Below are positions 17,399 through 24,787 of a stretch of DNA of 64,000 nucleotides, one piece after another. Origin of the DNA: Oscillospiraceae bacterium MB08-C2-2. Its GTDB lineage: Bacteria > Bacillota > Clostridia > Oscillospirales > Ruminococcaceae. Under the pieces are notes generated by a model. It saw only the letters and a program-made list of their open reading frames with translations, was not told the DNA's origin and ran no database searches. How positions within the stretch are numbered: the first letter of the stretch is position 1; every line of letters starts with the position of its first letter. Made by a program: the position numbers and the translations under genes. The stretch lies in contig CP141729.1 in the NCBI GenBank assembly GCA_035621215.1, positions 2,068,944 to 2,132,943 of the forward strand, in the 5' to 3' direction.

Positions 17399-17443
17399 CG
17401 CCTCTCTTGTGGGGTCTAGAACGCTTAAAATCCTGTCTTTGCA
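17399..17443 (+). repeat. repeat D, diverged copy 4
   Basis: CGCCTCTCTTGTGGGG, TCTAGAACGCTTAAAATCC: same start and the TAAAATCC core as copies 2 and 3, preceded by the same GGGCTTCG seen before copy 3. It sits just after the argB stop. Confidence 0.5.
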
Positions 17444-17526
17444 CACAACAGCTTTGTTGGAGGGAAAAGCCCTTTTCGTGGTACCTTTCTTTTCCTTATA
17501 TTTCAGCAAGCAAAGCTTTCAAACTT

Positions 17527-17590
17527 GGCACTCATGCCGTGCCGGGCACACACTTTCTCCACAATGAGAAAGTGTGCAAAGAATCGCCAA
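17527..17590 (-). repeat. hairpin repeats A and C in tandem
   Basis: Read on the plus strand: hairpin A arms GGCAC/GTGCC around TCATGCC (17527-17543), then GGGCA and hairpin C arms CACACTTTCTC/GAGAAAGTGTG (17549-17576), then CAAAGAA. Compared with other copies both stems have changed on both sides while loop and spacing stay the same. A small hairpin AAGGGGC/GCCCCTT follows at about 17589-17607. Confidence 0.75.
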
Positions 17591-17655
17591 GGGGCTCTGC
17601 CCCTTGTTACCCCGCCGCCGAGATTGAGCAGAGTTGCTAATTAAAAGCTGTGGTC

Positions 17656-17720
17656 GTGCTCATGCCGCACAGGCACATCCTTTCTTTTTGGCTGAAAAAG
17701 AAAGGATGCAAAGAAAAAAG
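17656..17720 (-). repeat. hairpin repeats A and C in tandem
   Basis: Hairpin A arms GTGC/GCAC around TCATGCC (17656-17670), AGGCAC, then hairpin C arms ATCCTTTCTTTTT/AAAAAGAAAGGAT (17677-17707) and GCAAAGAAAAAA. It lies about 110 bp upstream of argD. The 17392-17831 interval otherwise shows nothing coding. Confidence 0.75.
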
Positions 17721-17831
17721 CCTCCTCTGGCGACAGGCAAGGTTTTCTGTCCTTTTTTCCGGCATAGAGCGCCAGCTTCCCCCTTCTACTCAACAACATA
17801 CGACATTACAATGGGAAAGGAACGGTTCACC

Positions 17832-19010
17832 ATGAAATTTGCTGACCTAAAAAGCGGCTACCAGCAAAGCATTGCCGGCACCTACAGCCGGTTTGATCTG
17901 GATGTGGAGCAAGGGCAGGGAGCATCCTGCCAAAACGCCGAAGGCAAGGAATACATTGATTTTTCCTCCGGCATCGGGGTCAATTCGCTTGGTTTTTGCG
18001 ATGAGGGCTGGGTAAAGGCAATTGAAGCCCAGCTGCACACCCTAAACCACACCTCCAACCTTTACTACACCCAGCCCCAGCTGGAACTGGCTAAGGCTTT
18101 GTGTGAAAAATCTGGGATGCAGCGGGTCTTTTATGCCAATTCGGGTGCTGAGGCCAACGAGGGCGTCATCAAAACTTGCCGCAAATATTCCAGCGACAAA
18201 TACGGCCCCGGCCGCTATGAAATCATCTGCCTGCACAATTCCTTCCATGGCCGCACCATAACCACCCTTTCCGCAACGGGTCAGGAAGTATTCCACCAGC
18301 ATTTTCACCCCTTCACACCCGGCTTTGTATTCGCTGAGGCCAACAATTTAGCTGATCTGACCGCTAAGGTCACCGAAAAAACCTGTGCCATTTTTGTGGA
18401 GTGCGTGCAGGGTGAAGGCGGCGTTATCCCCCTGACCGAAGAATTTATTGCCGGAATTGCCAAGCTCTGTGCAGAAAAAGATTTGGTTCTGGCGGTGGAT
18501 GAAGTGCAGACCGGTTTGGGACGCACCGGAGCCTTTTTCTGCTACCAGCATTTTGGCCTGCAACCCGATGTAGTCTCCACTGCAAAGGGTCTGGGCGGCG
18601 GCCTCCCTATCGGTGCCGTGCTGTTTGGTGAGAAAACCAAGAATACCCTCGGCCCCGGGGATCACGCCACCACCTTTGGCGGCAACCCCATTGTGTGCGC
18701 CGGGGCAAATTATGTAGTGGAACAGCTTACCCCCGCCTTTTTGGCAGAGGTTACCGTCAAGGGTGCGGCCATCACCGAGAAGCTGCTGGCCATGAAGCAC
18801 GTGAAATCCGTAACCGGCAAGGGCCTGATGCTGGGTGTGGAACTGGATGGCCCTGCCTCGGTGGATGTAGTCAAGGCCTGTGGTGAAAAGGGGCTTATCC
18901 TGCTCACCGCCAAGCATAAGCTGCGGCTTCTCCCTCCGCTGAATATCAGCTCTGATCAGCTGGATAAAGGCCTTGCTATACTTTCGCAGGTGCTGGAAGG
19001 CATCGCTTAA
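17832..19010 (+). CDS. argD: acetylornithine aminotransferase
   Basis: PLP-dependent class-III aminotransferase converting N-acetylglutamate semialdehyde to N-acetylornithine. 392 aa. YANSGAEANEGVIK is the PLP phosphate site, VDEVQTGLGRTG contains the PLP-pairing Asp, and the Schiff-base Lys is in STAKGLGGG (about residue 252). I chose ATG 17832 because GGAAAGGAAC lies nine bases upstream; an in-frame ATG at 17811 has no site. It is followed by argF after 24 bp. Confidence 0.95.
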   Translation: MKFADLKSGYQQSIAGTYSRFDLDVEQGQGASCQNAEGKEYIDFSSGIGVNSLGFCDEGWVKAIEAQLHTLNHTSNLYYTQPQLELAKALCEKSGMQRVFYANSGAEANEGVIKTCRKYSSDKYGPGRYEIICLHNSFHGRTITTLSATGQEVFHQHFHPFTPGFVFAEANNLADLTAKVTEKTCAIFVECVQGEGGVIPLTEEFIAGIAKLCAEKDLVLAVDEVQTGLGRTGAFFCYQHFGLQPDVVSTAKGLGGGLPIGAVLFGEKTKNTLGPGDHATTFGGNPIVCAGANYVVEQLTPAFLAEVTVKGAAITEKLLAMKHVKSVTGKGLMLGVELDGPASVDVVKACGEKGLILLTAKHKLRLLPPLNISSDQLDKGLAILSQVLEGIA

Positions 19011-19034
19011 ACATCAACAGAGGAGTGAACGGAT

Positions 19035-19940
19035 ATGAAGCATCTGCTGAAAATGCTGGATTTAAGCCGGGATGAAATTCTCAGCATCCTGAATCTGGGT
19101 GACCAGCTGAAATACGAGCAAAAGCACCACATCCCCCACCGTCATTTGGAGGGCAAAACCCTTGGAATGATTTTTTCCAAATCCTCCACCCGCACCCGGG
19201 TTTCCTTTGAAACCGGCATGGTGCAGCTGGGCGGCTACCCCCTGTTCCTGAGCAGCAGCGACATGCAGCTGGGCAGGGGCGAACCCATCAAGGATACCGC
19301 ACGGGTGCTTTCCCGGTATCTGGATGGCATTATGATCCGCACCTTTGCCCAGCAGGATGTGGAGGATTTGGCCGCCTACGGCAGCATCCCCATTATCAAT
19401 GGGCTCACTGATTTTGCTCATCCCTGTCAGGTCTTGGCCGATCTCATGACCATCCGGGAATACAAGGGCAATCTGGAAGGGCTGACCATGTGCTATATCG
19501 GGGATGGCAACAACATGGCCAACTCCCTCATTGTGGGCGGCCTCAAGGTTGGTATGAAGGTTCGTGTGGCCACCCCTGCCGCTTATAAGCCGGATCAATC
19601 TGTGCTGGATTTCGCCGCTGATTTTGGCGATGCCTTCACCCTCACAGAAGATCTTTCCACTGCCGCTCAGGATGCGGATGTGGTGATTACCGATGTATGG
19701 GCCTCCATGGGTCAGGAAGGCGAAGCCCAGCAGCGCCGCAAGGATTTTGCCGGGTTCCAGATCAACCGGGAGCTGATGAGCCACGCAAAGGCTGATTCTC
19801 TGGTGCTCCACTGCCTGCCCGCCCACCGGGAAGAGGAAATCACCGGGGAAATGTTTGATGCCCACGCCGCCGAAATTTTCGATGAGGCTGAAAACCGCCT
19901 CCATGCCCAAAAGGCCGTGCTGGTGCATTTGATGAAATAA
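19035..19940 (+). CDS. argF: ornithine carbamoyltransferase
   Basis: Forms citrulline from ornithine and carbamoyl phosphate. 301 aa. Carbamoyl-phosphate loop SSTRTRVSFE (about residues 51-60), HPCQVLADL, and the ornithine site HCLPAHR near residue 258. The start ATG 19035 follows AGAGGAGTGAACGG. It is the last gene of the arg block and is followed by a strong bidirectional terminator. No carAB genes for carbamoyl phosphate are present here. Confidence 0.95.
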   Translation: MKHLLKMLDLSRDEILSILNLGDQLKYEQKHHIPHRHLEGKTLGMIFSKSSTRTRVSFETGMVQLGGYPLFLSSSDMQLGRGEPIKDTARVLSRYLDGIMIRTFAQQDVEDLAAYGSIPIINGLTDFAHPCQVLADLMTIREYKGNLEGLTMCYIGDGNNMANSLIVGGLKVGMKVRVATPAAYKPDQSVLDFAADFGDAFTLTEDLSTAAQDADVVITDVWASMGQEGEAQQRRKDFAGFQINRELMSHAKADSLVLHCLPAHREEEITGEMFDAHAAEIFDEAENRLHAQKAVLVHLMK

Positions 19941-19982
19941 CCAGCCTGCTTCTATATCTGTGAACAGGAATCTGAAAATATA

Positions 19983-20016
19983 AAAAGAACTGCGCCCTTC
20001 GGCGCAGTTCTTTTTA
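19983..20016. terminator. bidirectional terminator between argF and pduL
   Basis: Arms AAGAACTGCGCC and GGCGCAGTTCTT with loop CTTC, flanked by A-run and T-run on either side. It serves argF (+) and pduL (-). Confidence 0.9.
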
Positions 20017-20033
20017 TATACTGTATGTCTATT

Positions 20034-20612
20034 TTACAGCTTAACGATTTCGCCCTGCATGTTGCAGCTGGCACCGGCTGCGTTGGCTTCATCGGTATCG
20101 ATATGCATTGCGGTGCTAAAAGAGGGGTTCACACGAACCACCACATCACCAAGCACAACGGCACGCTCGGGGCAATCCAGGCGAACCCATACAATTTCCT
20201 TATCCGCAACGCCCAGCTTAGCGGCATCCTCGGGGGTGGTGTGGATATGGCGCTTTGCAACGATCACACCTTCTTTGAGCTCAACCTCACCCTTGGGGCC
20301 AACCAGCTTGCAGGCTCCGGAGCCTGCGGTGTTTCCGGATTCACGGATGGGAGCAACCACGCCTAAGGTGCGGGCATCGGTCAGGGAAACCTCCACCTGA
20401 GTGGCGGGGCGGGTAGGCCCTAAAATAATAACATTGCTGATGGTTTTTTTTGCTCCAACCACGTCAACACGCTCTTCACAGGCATATTGGCCGGGCTGGG
20501 AAAGATCCTTCTTCTTGGTCAAAGCGGCGCCTTTACCAAAAAGGATTTCCAAATCCTCCTGGCAGAGATGAACGTGTCTTGCAGATGTTTCCACTAAAAA
20601 TTTTTCACTCAT
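20034..20612 (-). CDS. pduL: phosphate propanoyltransferase (PduL family)
   Basis: A zinc-dependent acyl-CoA:phosphate acyltransferase, functionally like a phosphotransacetylase. 192 aa. Two conserved histidine motifs, SARHVHL near the N-terminus and AKRHIHT in the middle, are the metal ligands typical of PduL. Start ATG 20612 has GGGAGGAATTATC upstream. It lacks a microcompartment targeting extension and no pdu/eut shell genes are near, so a housekeeping role in acetate/propionate metabolism is more likely. It is transcribed alone, divergent from udg. Confidence 0.88.
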   Translation of the reverse strand: MSEKFLVETSARHVHLCQEDLEILFGKGAALTKKKDLSQPGQYACEERVDVVGAKKTISNVIILGPTRPATQVEVSLTDARTLGVVAPIRESGNTAGSGACKLVGPKGEVELKEGVIVAKRHIHTTPEDAAKLGVADKEIVWVRLDCPERAVVLGDVVVRVNPSFSTAMHIDTDEANAAGASCNMQGEIVKL

Positions 20613-20796
20613 GATAATTCCTCCCACAAATAAAAGTCTGGACAAAGCTTCGGGCACCATCGCCCCAAACACTGCCCCGACTGAAATAAGGCCTTTTTCC
20701 CATTTTCCCCTCCACGGCAAAACAAAAAAGCCTCTAAAGCTATGCACCGCATCGGCAATTTTTTCCATTTATACCGACACAATACCCTATTTTTCT

Positions 20797-20825
20797 ATTT
20801 TACCCCTTTGCATCCCGCATTGCAA
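20797..20825 (-). promoter_or_regulatory. candidate pduL promoter
   Basis: On the minus strand TTGCAA (20820-20825) and TAAAAT (20797-20802) are 17 bases apart, giving a leader of about 180 nt before pduL. I saw no known riboswitch in that leader. The interval 20613-20935 holds only this and the udg -10 TATAAT at 20905-20910. Confidence 0.45.
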
Positions 20826-20935
20826 GAGGCCCCAGCAAATTTGTGGCGCACTCCCAGTGGGTTTTTCGGCTTTTTCCACCATTTTATTTTTGCCTGCAAT
20901 GCTGTATAATAATAAAAGAAAGGGGATGAGCTCAG

Positions 20936-21538
20936 ATGCTTGAAAGCTTTGACCAGCTGCGGGAAACCGTTTTATCCTGCACCCGCTGCCGCCTTGCCGA
21001 AACACGCACCAATGTGGTTTTCGGCGTGGGGCCTTTGGATGCTCCGGTTATGCTGATCGGGGAAGGCCCGGGAGAAAACGAGGATTTGCAGGGGGAGCCT
21101 TTTGTGGGCCGTGCCGGAAACCTGCTGGATAAAATGCTGGATGCGGTGGAGCTTTCCCGCAGCAGCAATGTTTATATAGCCAATATGGTGAAATGCCGCC
21201 CGCCCAAAAACCGGGACCCCCAGCCCGATGAGGTGGAATGCTGTATGGGTTACCTGCGCAATCAGGTCAAGCTGATTCGCCCCAAGATTATTGTCTGCCT
21301 CGGGAGAGTGGCCGCACAGAACATCATCTCCCCTGATTTTAAGGTTACCAAGCAGCACGGGCATTTTTTTCAGCGGGGAGAGACTCTTTTGATGGGCACC
21401 TTGCACCCTGCCGCCCTGCTGCGTAACCCCAACATGAAACCCGAGGCCTTTGCTGATTTTCTGGCTCTGCGGGATAAGCTGGATGAGCTTGGGGTGCTGC
21501 CTGCCTTTGAGGCTCACGGCCCAAGCCTGCCGGTATAG
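20936..21538 (+). CDS. udg: uracil-DNA glycosylase, family 4
   Basis: Removes uracil from DNA in base-excision repair. 200 aa. An iron-sulfur family-4 enzyme with C15 and C18 in SCTRCRL and further cysteines around KCRPPKNRDP. The active-site motif GEGPGENED (family-4 form of the water-activating loop) and the C-terminal HPAALLRNP motif are intact. Start ATG 20936 has AAAGGGGATGAG upstream, and a TATAAT at 20905-20910 suggests its own promoter. A strong terminator follows. Confidence 0.92.
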   Translation: MLESFDQLRETVLSCTRCRLAETRTNVVFGVGPLDAPVMLIGEGPGENEDLQGEPFVGRAGNLLDKMLDAVELSRSSNVYIANMVKCRPPKNRDPQPDEVECCMGYLRNQVKLIRPKIIVCLGRVAAQNIISPDFKVTKQHGHFFQRGETLLMGTLHPAALLRNPNMKPEAFADFLALRDKLDELGVLPAFEAHGPSLPV

Positions 21539-21558
21539 CTTTTCAGCCATAGATTTTC

Positions 21559-21605
21559 AAGCCCCTGCTTTCCCACAGAATTGGGAAGGCAGGGGCTTTT
21601 GCTTT
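21559..21605 (+). terminator. rho-independent terminator after udg
   Basis: Arms AAGCCCCTGC and GCAGGGGCTT with an inner TTCCC/GGGAA stem, followed by TTTTGCTTTT. Confidence 0.85.
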
Positions 21606-21689
21606 TGGGAGAGCTTGTCAAAGATTCATGTTTTATGTCGCTTCGGCATATATCTTTAAAAGATCGGTAAGCTTTCGGAGGTGATTGCT

Positions 21690-21908
21690 ATGGAACAGCC
21701 AGTGGCTCTGGAGGATGTTTACATAAACCCGGCTCTCCCCCAAAAGGAAAGGGCACAGGAATTTTATCGCCAAATTGGGAACCCCTGCCGTTTTCGTGTG
21801 GGCAAAGTTGTGGTCAATCTGGAGTTCACCCCCGGCGGCAAACCCTTTGAAGAAGCTTTACGCAGCTATTTATACCATTTGGAGGCATCGCAAGGTCATT
21901 CCGATTGA
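21690..21908 (+). CDS. small conserved protein preceding the recombinase
   Basis: A 72-aa protein starting at ATG 21690 with CGGAGGTGA seven bases upstream. Core pattern EDVYINPALPQKERA, then QIGNPCRF and GKVVVNLEF. I recall similar small proteins (NPYxF...G..VV) beside resolvases in clostridial mobile DNA (DUF6870-like), but this is from memory. It ends 14 bp before the recombinase GTG start, so the two are co-transcribed. The role is unknown. Confidence 0.6.
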   Translation: MEQPVALEDVYINPALPQKERAQEFYRQIGNPCRFRVGKVVVNLEFTPGGKPFEEALRSYLYHLEASQGHSD

Positions 21909-21922
21909 AAGGAGGCATCCCC

Positions 21923-23551
21923 GTGGCCCGCATCCGAAAAAAGCAGGAAGGCTCCGCTCTTCGGCAGCGCTGGCAAACCGCCCTGTATGTCCGCCTTTCC
22001 CGTGAGGATGGCCGGGAGGTTAGCCTGAGCATCGAAAACCAAACCCGGCAGCTTATGGAGTTCCAGCAAAGCCGTCCAGACGAACTGGAGCTTGCGGGGC
22101 TTTATGTGGATGACGGCTGCACCGGCACCGACTCTCAGCGGGAAGGCTTTCAAAAAATGCTGGAGGATATCCGAGCAGGCAAGGTCAACTGCGTGGTGGT
22201 CAAAGACCTTTCCCGGCTTTCCCGTAATTACTCGGAGGCTGGAGAATACATCGAGCGCTTTTTCGTGGAGCACGACGTGCGCTTCATCTCGCTGGGGCTT
22301 CCCCCTCTGGATAGCTATGCCCACCCCGAGCAAATGAGCAGCATTGCCGTGCCCATTCAAAATGTAATCAACGATGATTTTTGCAAGCAAACCTCCCTAA
22401 AGGTGCGGGAGGTTCTCAATGCCAAGCGCCGCCGGGGGGAGTTCATCGGAGCTTTTGCCCCCTATGGCTACTGCAAGCACCCGGAGGATAAGCATCGGCT
22501 GGCCATAGATGCACCCGCAGCGGATGTGGTGAAGAATGTCTTTCAGTGGTATGCCCGGGAAGGGCTGAGCAAAAGCGGCATTGTGCAGCGGCTTAATCGG
22601 CTGGGAATTCCCAACCCGGCAGGCTATAAAAAGGCGGCCGGGCTAAAATACCAGAACCCCCACACCAATGGAAAGGGGGTTTTGTGGAGCACCTCCACCT
22701 TGACTCGCATTCTGCAAAATCCCATTTATTTGGGGCATATGGTGCAGGGGCGCCAGCGGGTTAAGAGCCATAAGGTTCATACACAGGTTCTTACCCCAAG
22801 CCACGAATGGTTTGTTGTGGAAAACACCCATCCCCCTTTGGTGGAGGAAGAACTTTTCGAGCAGGCCCGCCGCCTACAAGAGCGGGATACCCGGGTGGCA
22901 CCACAGAAAAATACCCTCTATCTTTTTTCGGGTTTTCTGCGCTGCGGGGATTGCGGTAAGGCTCTCACACGCAAAACGGCAAAGGGGTATGTTTACTATG
23001 CCTGCCGCACCTATTCCGAGCAATCCAAGGAGCATTGCACCAAGCACTCCATCAACGAAAAGGCCTTGGAGCAAGCGGTTCTAAGGGCTGTGCAGGCTGG
23101 AGTTTCCCTTTTGGAGAATCCCGCCGGCCCGCCGAATGAGCCGGGCTTTTTGCATCCCATCGGAGAAAATCCGCTGGATATTCTTCTTAAAAATCGCAGG
23201 CAGGAGCAAAACAGGGCCGCCGCCATTCTGGATTCTCTCTATGCCGACTGGAAAACCGGTGAAATTTCAAAGGAGCAATATCAACGCCTTAAAAAACACT
23301 GGGAAGAAGAGGCGGAGCGCCTCAAGGATTCCATCCAATACATACAGACCAAGAAAAACGACCAAACGGCTCAGAACAGCATGGGGAATCCGGTTTGGGA
23401 ACATCTGAAAAAGCACGCCAACATTCCCAGTCTTGACCGCAGTCTCCTGACAGAGCTGGTTGATTCCATCTATGTTTTTGAGGGGAACGCTATTACCATA
23501 CGATTTCAATGTGCCAGTCCCTTTCTTTTTCAGGAGAAGTTCTTTCCATAA
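21923..23551 (+). CDS. large serine recombinase
   Basis: Site-specific DNA recombinase, 542 aa. Order: resolvase catalytic domain (about residues 18-165) with nucleophile Ser26 in YVRLSRED and DLSRLSRN; a recombinase domain at about 185-300 (AFAPYGYCK... GIVQRLNRLGIP); zinc beta-ribbon CGDCGK...YACRTY...HC (about 345-385); and a C-terminal coiled coil rich in Lys/Glu. Key residues look intact, so it is probably active. The start is GTG 21923, seven bases after AAAGGAGG. No excisionase, phage or conjugation genes are present. It abuts a start-less collagen-like gene. Confidence 0.93.
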   Translation: MARIRKKQEGSALRQRWQTALYVRLSREDGREVSLSIENQTRQLMEFQQSRPDELELAGLYVDDGCTGTDSQREGFQKMLEDIRAGKVNCVVVKDLSRLSRNYSEAGEYIERFFVEHDVRFISLGLPPLDSYAHPEQMSSIAVPIQNVINDDFCKQTSLKVREVLNAKRRRGEFIGAFAPYGYCKHPEDKHRLAIDAPAADVVKNVFQWYAREGLSKSGIVQRLNRLGIPNPAGYKKAAGLKYQNPHTNGKGVLWSTSTLTRILQNPIYLGHMVQGRQRVKSHKVHTQVLTPSHEWFVVENTHPPLVEEELFEQARRLQERDTRVAPQKNTLYLFSGFLRCGDCGKALTRKTAKGYVYYACRTYSEQSKEHCTKHSINEKALEQAVLRAVQAGVSLLENPAGPPNEPGFLHPIGENPLDILLKNRRQEQNRAAAILDSLYADWKTGEISKEQYQRLKKHWEEEAERLKDSIQYIQTKKNDQTAQNSMGNPVWEHLKKHANIPSLDRSLLTELVDSIYVFEGNAITIRFQCASPFLFQEKFFP

Positions 23552-23558
23552 TTTAATT

Positions 23559-24548
23559 GGCCGTATTGGTTGTGTATAAACATAGGGTGCCACCGGCCCC
23601 ATTGGTGCTACTGGTGCTGCCGGTGTAACTGGCGCAACTGGCCCTACCGGTGCTGACGGCGCAACTGGCCCTACTGGTGCTATTGGTGTAACTGGCGCAA
23701 CTGGCGCAACTGGCCCTACCGGCGCTACCGGCGTTGCCGGCGCAACTGGCCCTACCGGCGCTACCGGCGTTGCCGGCGCAACTGGCCCTACCGGTGCTAC
23801 CGGCGTTGCCGGCGCAACTGGCCCTACCGGTGCTGACGGCGCAACCGGCCCTACTGGCCCTACCGGTACTCTCGGCGCAACCGGCCCTACTGGTCCTACC
23901 GGTACTGCCGGCGCAACTGGCCCTACTGGTCCTACCGGCGCTGACGGCGCAACTGGCCCTACTGGTCCTACCGGCGCTGACGGCGCTACTGGTCCTACTG
24001 GTCCTACCGGCGCTACTGGCCCTACTGGTCCTACCGGCGCTGGTGCAGTTGTTGCCTTTGCATCGGGTACCCCCGCAGTAGTCACCACGGTTCTGGGTGG
24101 CTTGGTGGGTACCACCACTGCAGTCGGGTTCGGCAACTCCGTTGCTGGCCTGAATATTGTAGGTGGTGTTATTGATACCACCGGTACCACCAATATGGCC
24201 TTCTCTGTGCCTCGTGATGGCACAATAACTTCTCTCGCTGCTGAATTCAGCCTGTCGTTGGCTGCAACCTTAGTTGGCTCCACCGTTACAGTGTCGGCAC
24301 AATTGTTCTCAGCACCTGCACTGAGCAATTCCTTTTCAGCGGTACCAGGGGCACTTGTCACACTGGCTCCGCCTTATACTGGAATTGTAGCTGTAGGCGC
24401 CTCCTCTGCCGGGGTAACCACCGGGCTTTCAATACCGGTTACAGCAGGTACCCGCTTAATGTTGGTTTTCGCTGCCAATGTAACAGCAGGTATTGACATT
24501 GCTACTACTCTGACTGGCTTTGCCAGTGCGGGAGTCAACATCGTATAA
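23559..24548 (+). pseudogene. collagen-like (BclA-type) surface protein gene, 5' end missing
   Basis: In one frame, about 50 Gly-X-Y triplets (mostly GPT, GAT, GAD) run from 23586 to about 24044, then a hydrophobic 165-residue C-terminal domain resembling the BclA/BclB exosporium trimer domain ends at TAA 24546-24548. Upstream in frame are GGC CGT ATT GGT, which look like one more collagen triplet, then TGTGTATAAACATAG with two stops. No ATG, GTG or TTG occurs in frame until TTG 24102. The gene has therefore lost or been separated from its 5' part, right next to the recombinase stop (23551). The remaining ~960 nt are open, so the loss is recent or the 5' part is joined conditionally. Confidence 0.75.
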
Positions 24549-24612
24549 AGCGAAGCCTTTTTGAGATACCGCAATCGCCTCACTGTATAATGAAATTACA
24601 ACAGGCAACGGA

Positions 24613-24648
24613 TATACTCATATAACTTCTTGCGTGTAGATGAGTATA
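24613..24648. repeat. inverted repeat
   Basis: ATACTCAT and ATGAGTAT, 8-bp arms separated by 20 bases, downstream of the collagen gene. Single copy. Confidence 0.4.
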
Positions 24649-24655
24649 AAGCCGG

Positions 24656-24726
24656 TATAGACTGCCTTTGGCGGTTAGCGGCAGATCGCCGCTGTTTAAA
24701 ACCCCAGTGGGGTTTTAAACCTATAC
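24656..24726. repeat. R1-like multi-hairpin element (single copy)
   Basis: Ends GTATAG and CTATAC are complementary and enclose two hairpins: AGCGGC-AGA-TCGCCGCT and a perfect 12-bp stem GTTTAAAACCCC with loop AGT. The start TATAGACTGCCTTT echoes the R1 5' region (TGTAGACATAACTGCCTTT). The layout is like R1 but the sequence is otherwise different. Confidence 0.45.
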
Positions 24727-24744
24727 AACTATAAAAGTTTGAAA

Positions 24745-24779
24745 GGGAAGCGGCTCTGCGAGCCGCTTCCCTTTTTCTG
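24745..24779. terminator. terminator
   Basis: GGGAAGCGGCTC and GAGCCGCTTCCC with a TGC loop, followed by TTTTTC on plus and preceded by an A/G stretch. It probably serves the collagen gene and perhaps the convergent GGDEF gene. Confidence 0.8.
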
Positions 24780-24787
24780 GTTTGTAT

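Noticed and set aside
17407-17831. Plus-strand frames between argB and argD, including an N-terminal extension of argD
   Set aside because: They consist of repeats A, C and D; the argD ribosome binding site is at 17813-17824.
20034-20612. Part of a propanediol microcompartment
   Set aside because: No shell or pdu genes nearby and no targeting extension on the PduL protein.
21690-23551. Prophage or integrative element
   Set aside because: Only the recombinase and one small gene are present; no structural, replication, relaxase or excisionase genes and no visible pair of att repeats.
23267-24361. A long minus-strand frame rich in VAPVGPVAP repeats
   Set aside because: It is the antisense image of the Gly-X-Thr collagen repeats; the codon pattern, C-terminal domain and terminator fit the plus strand.
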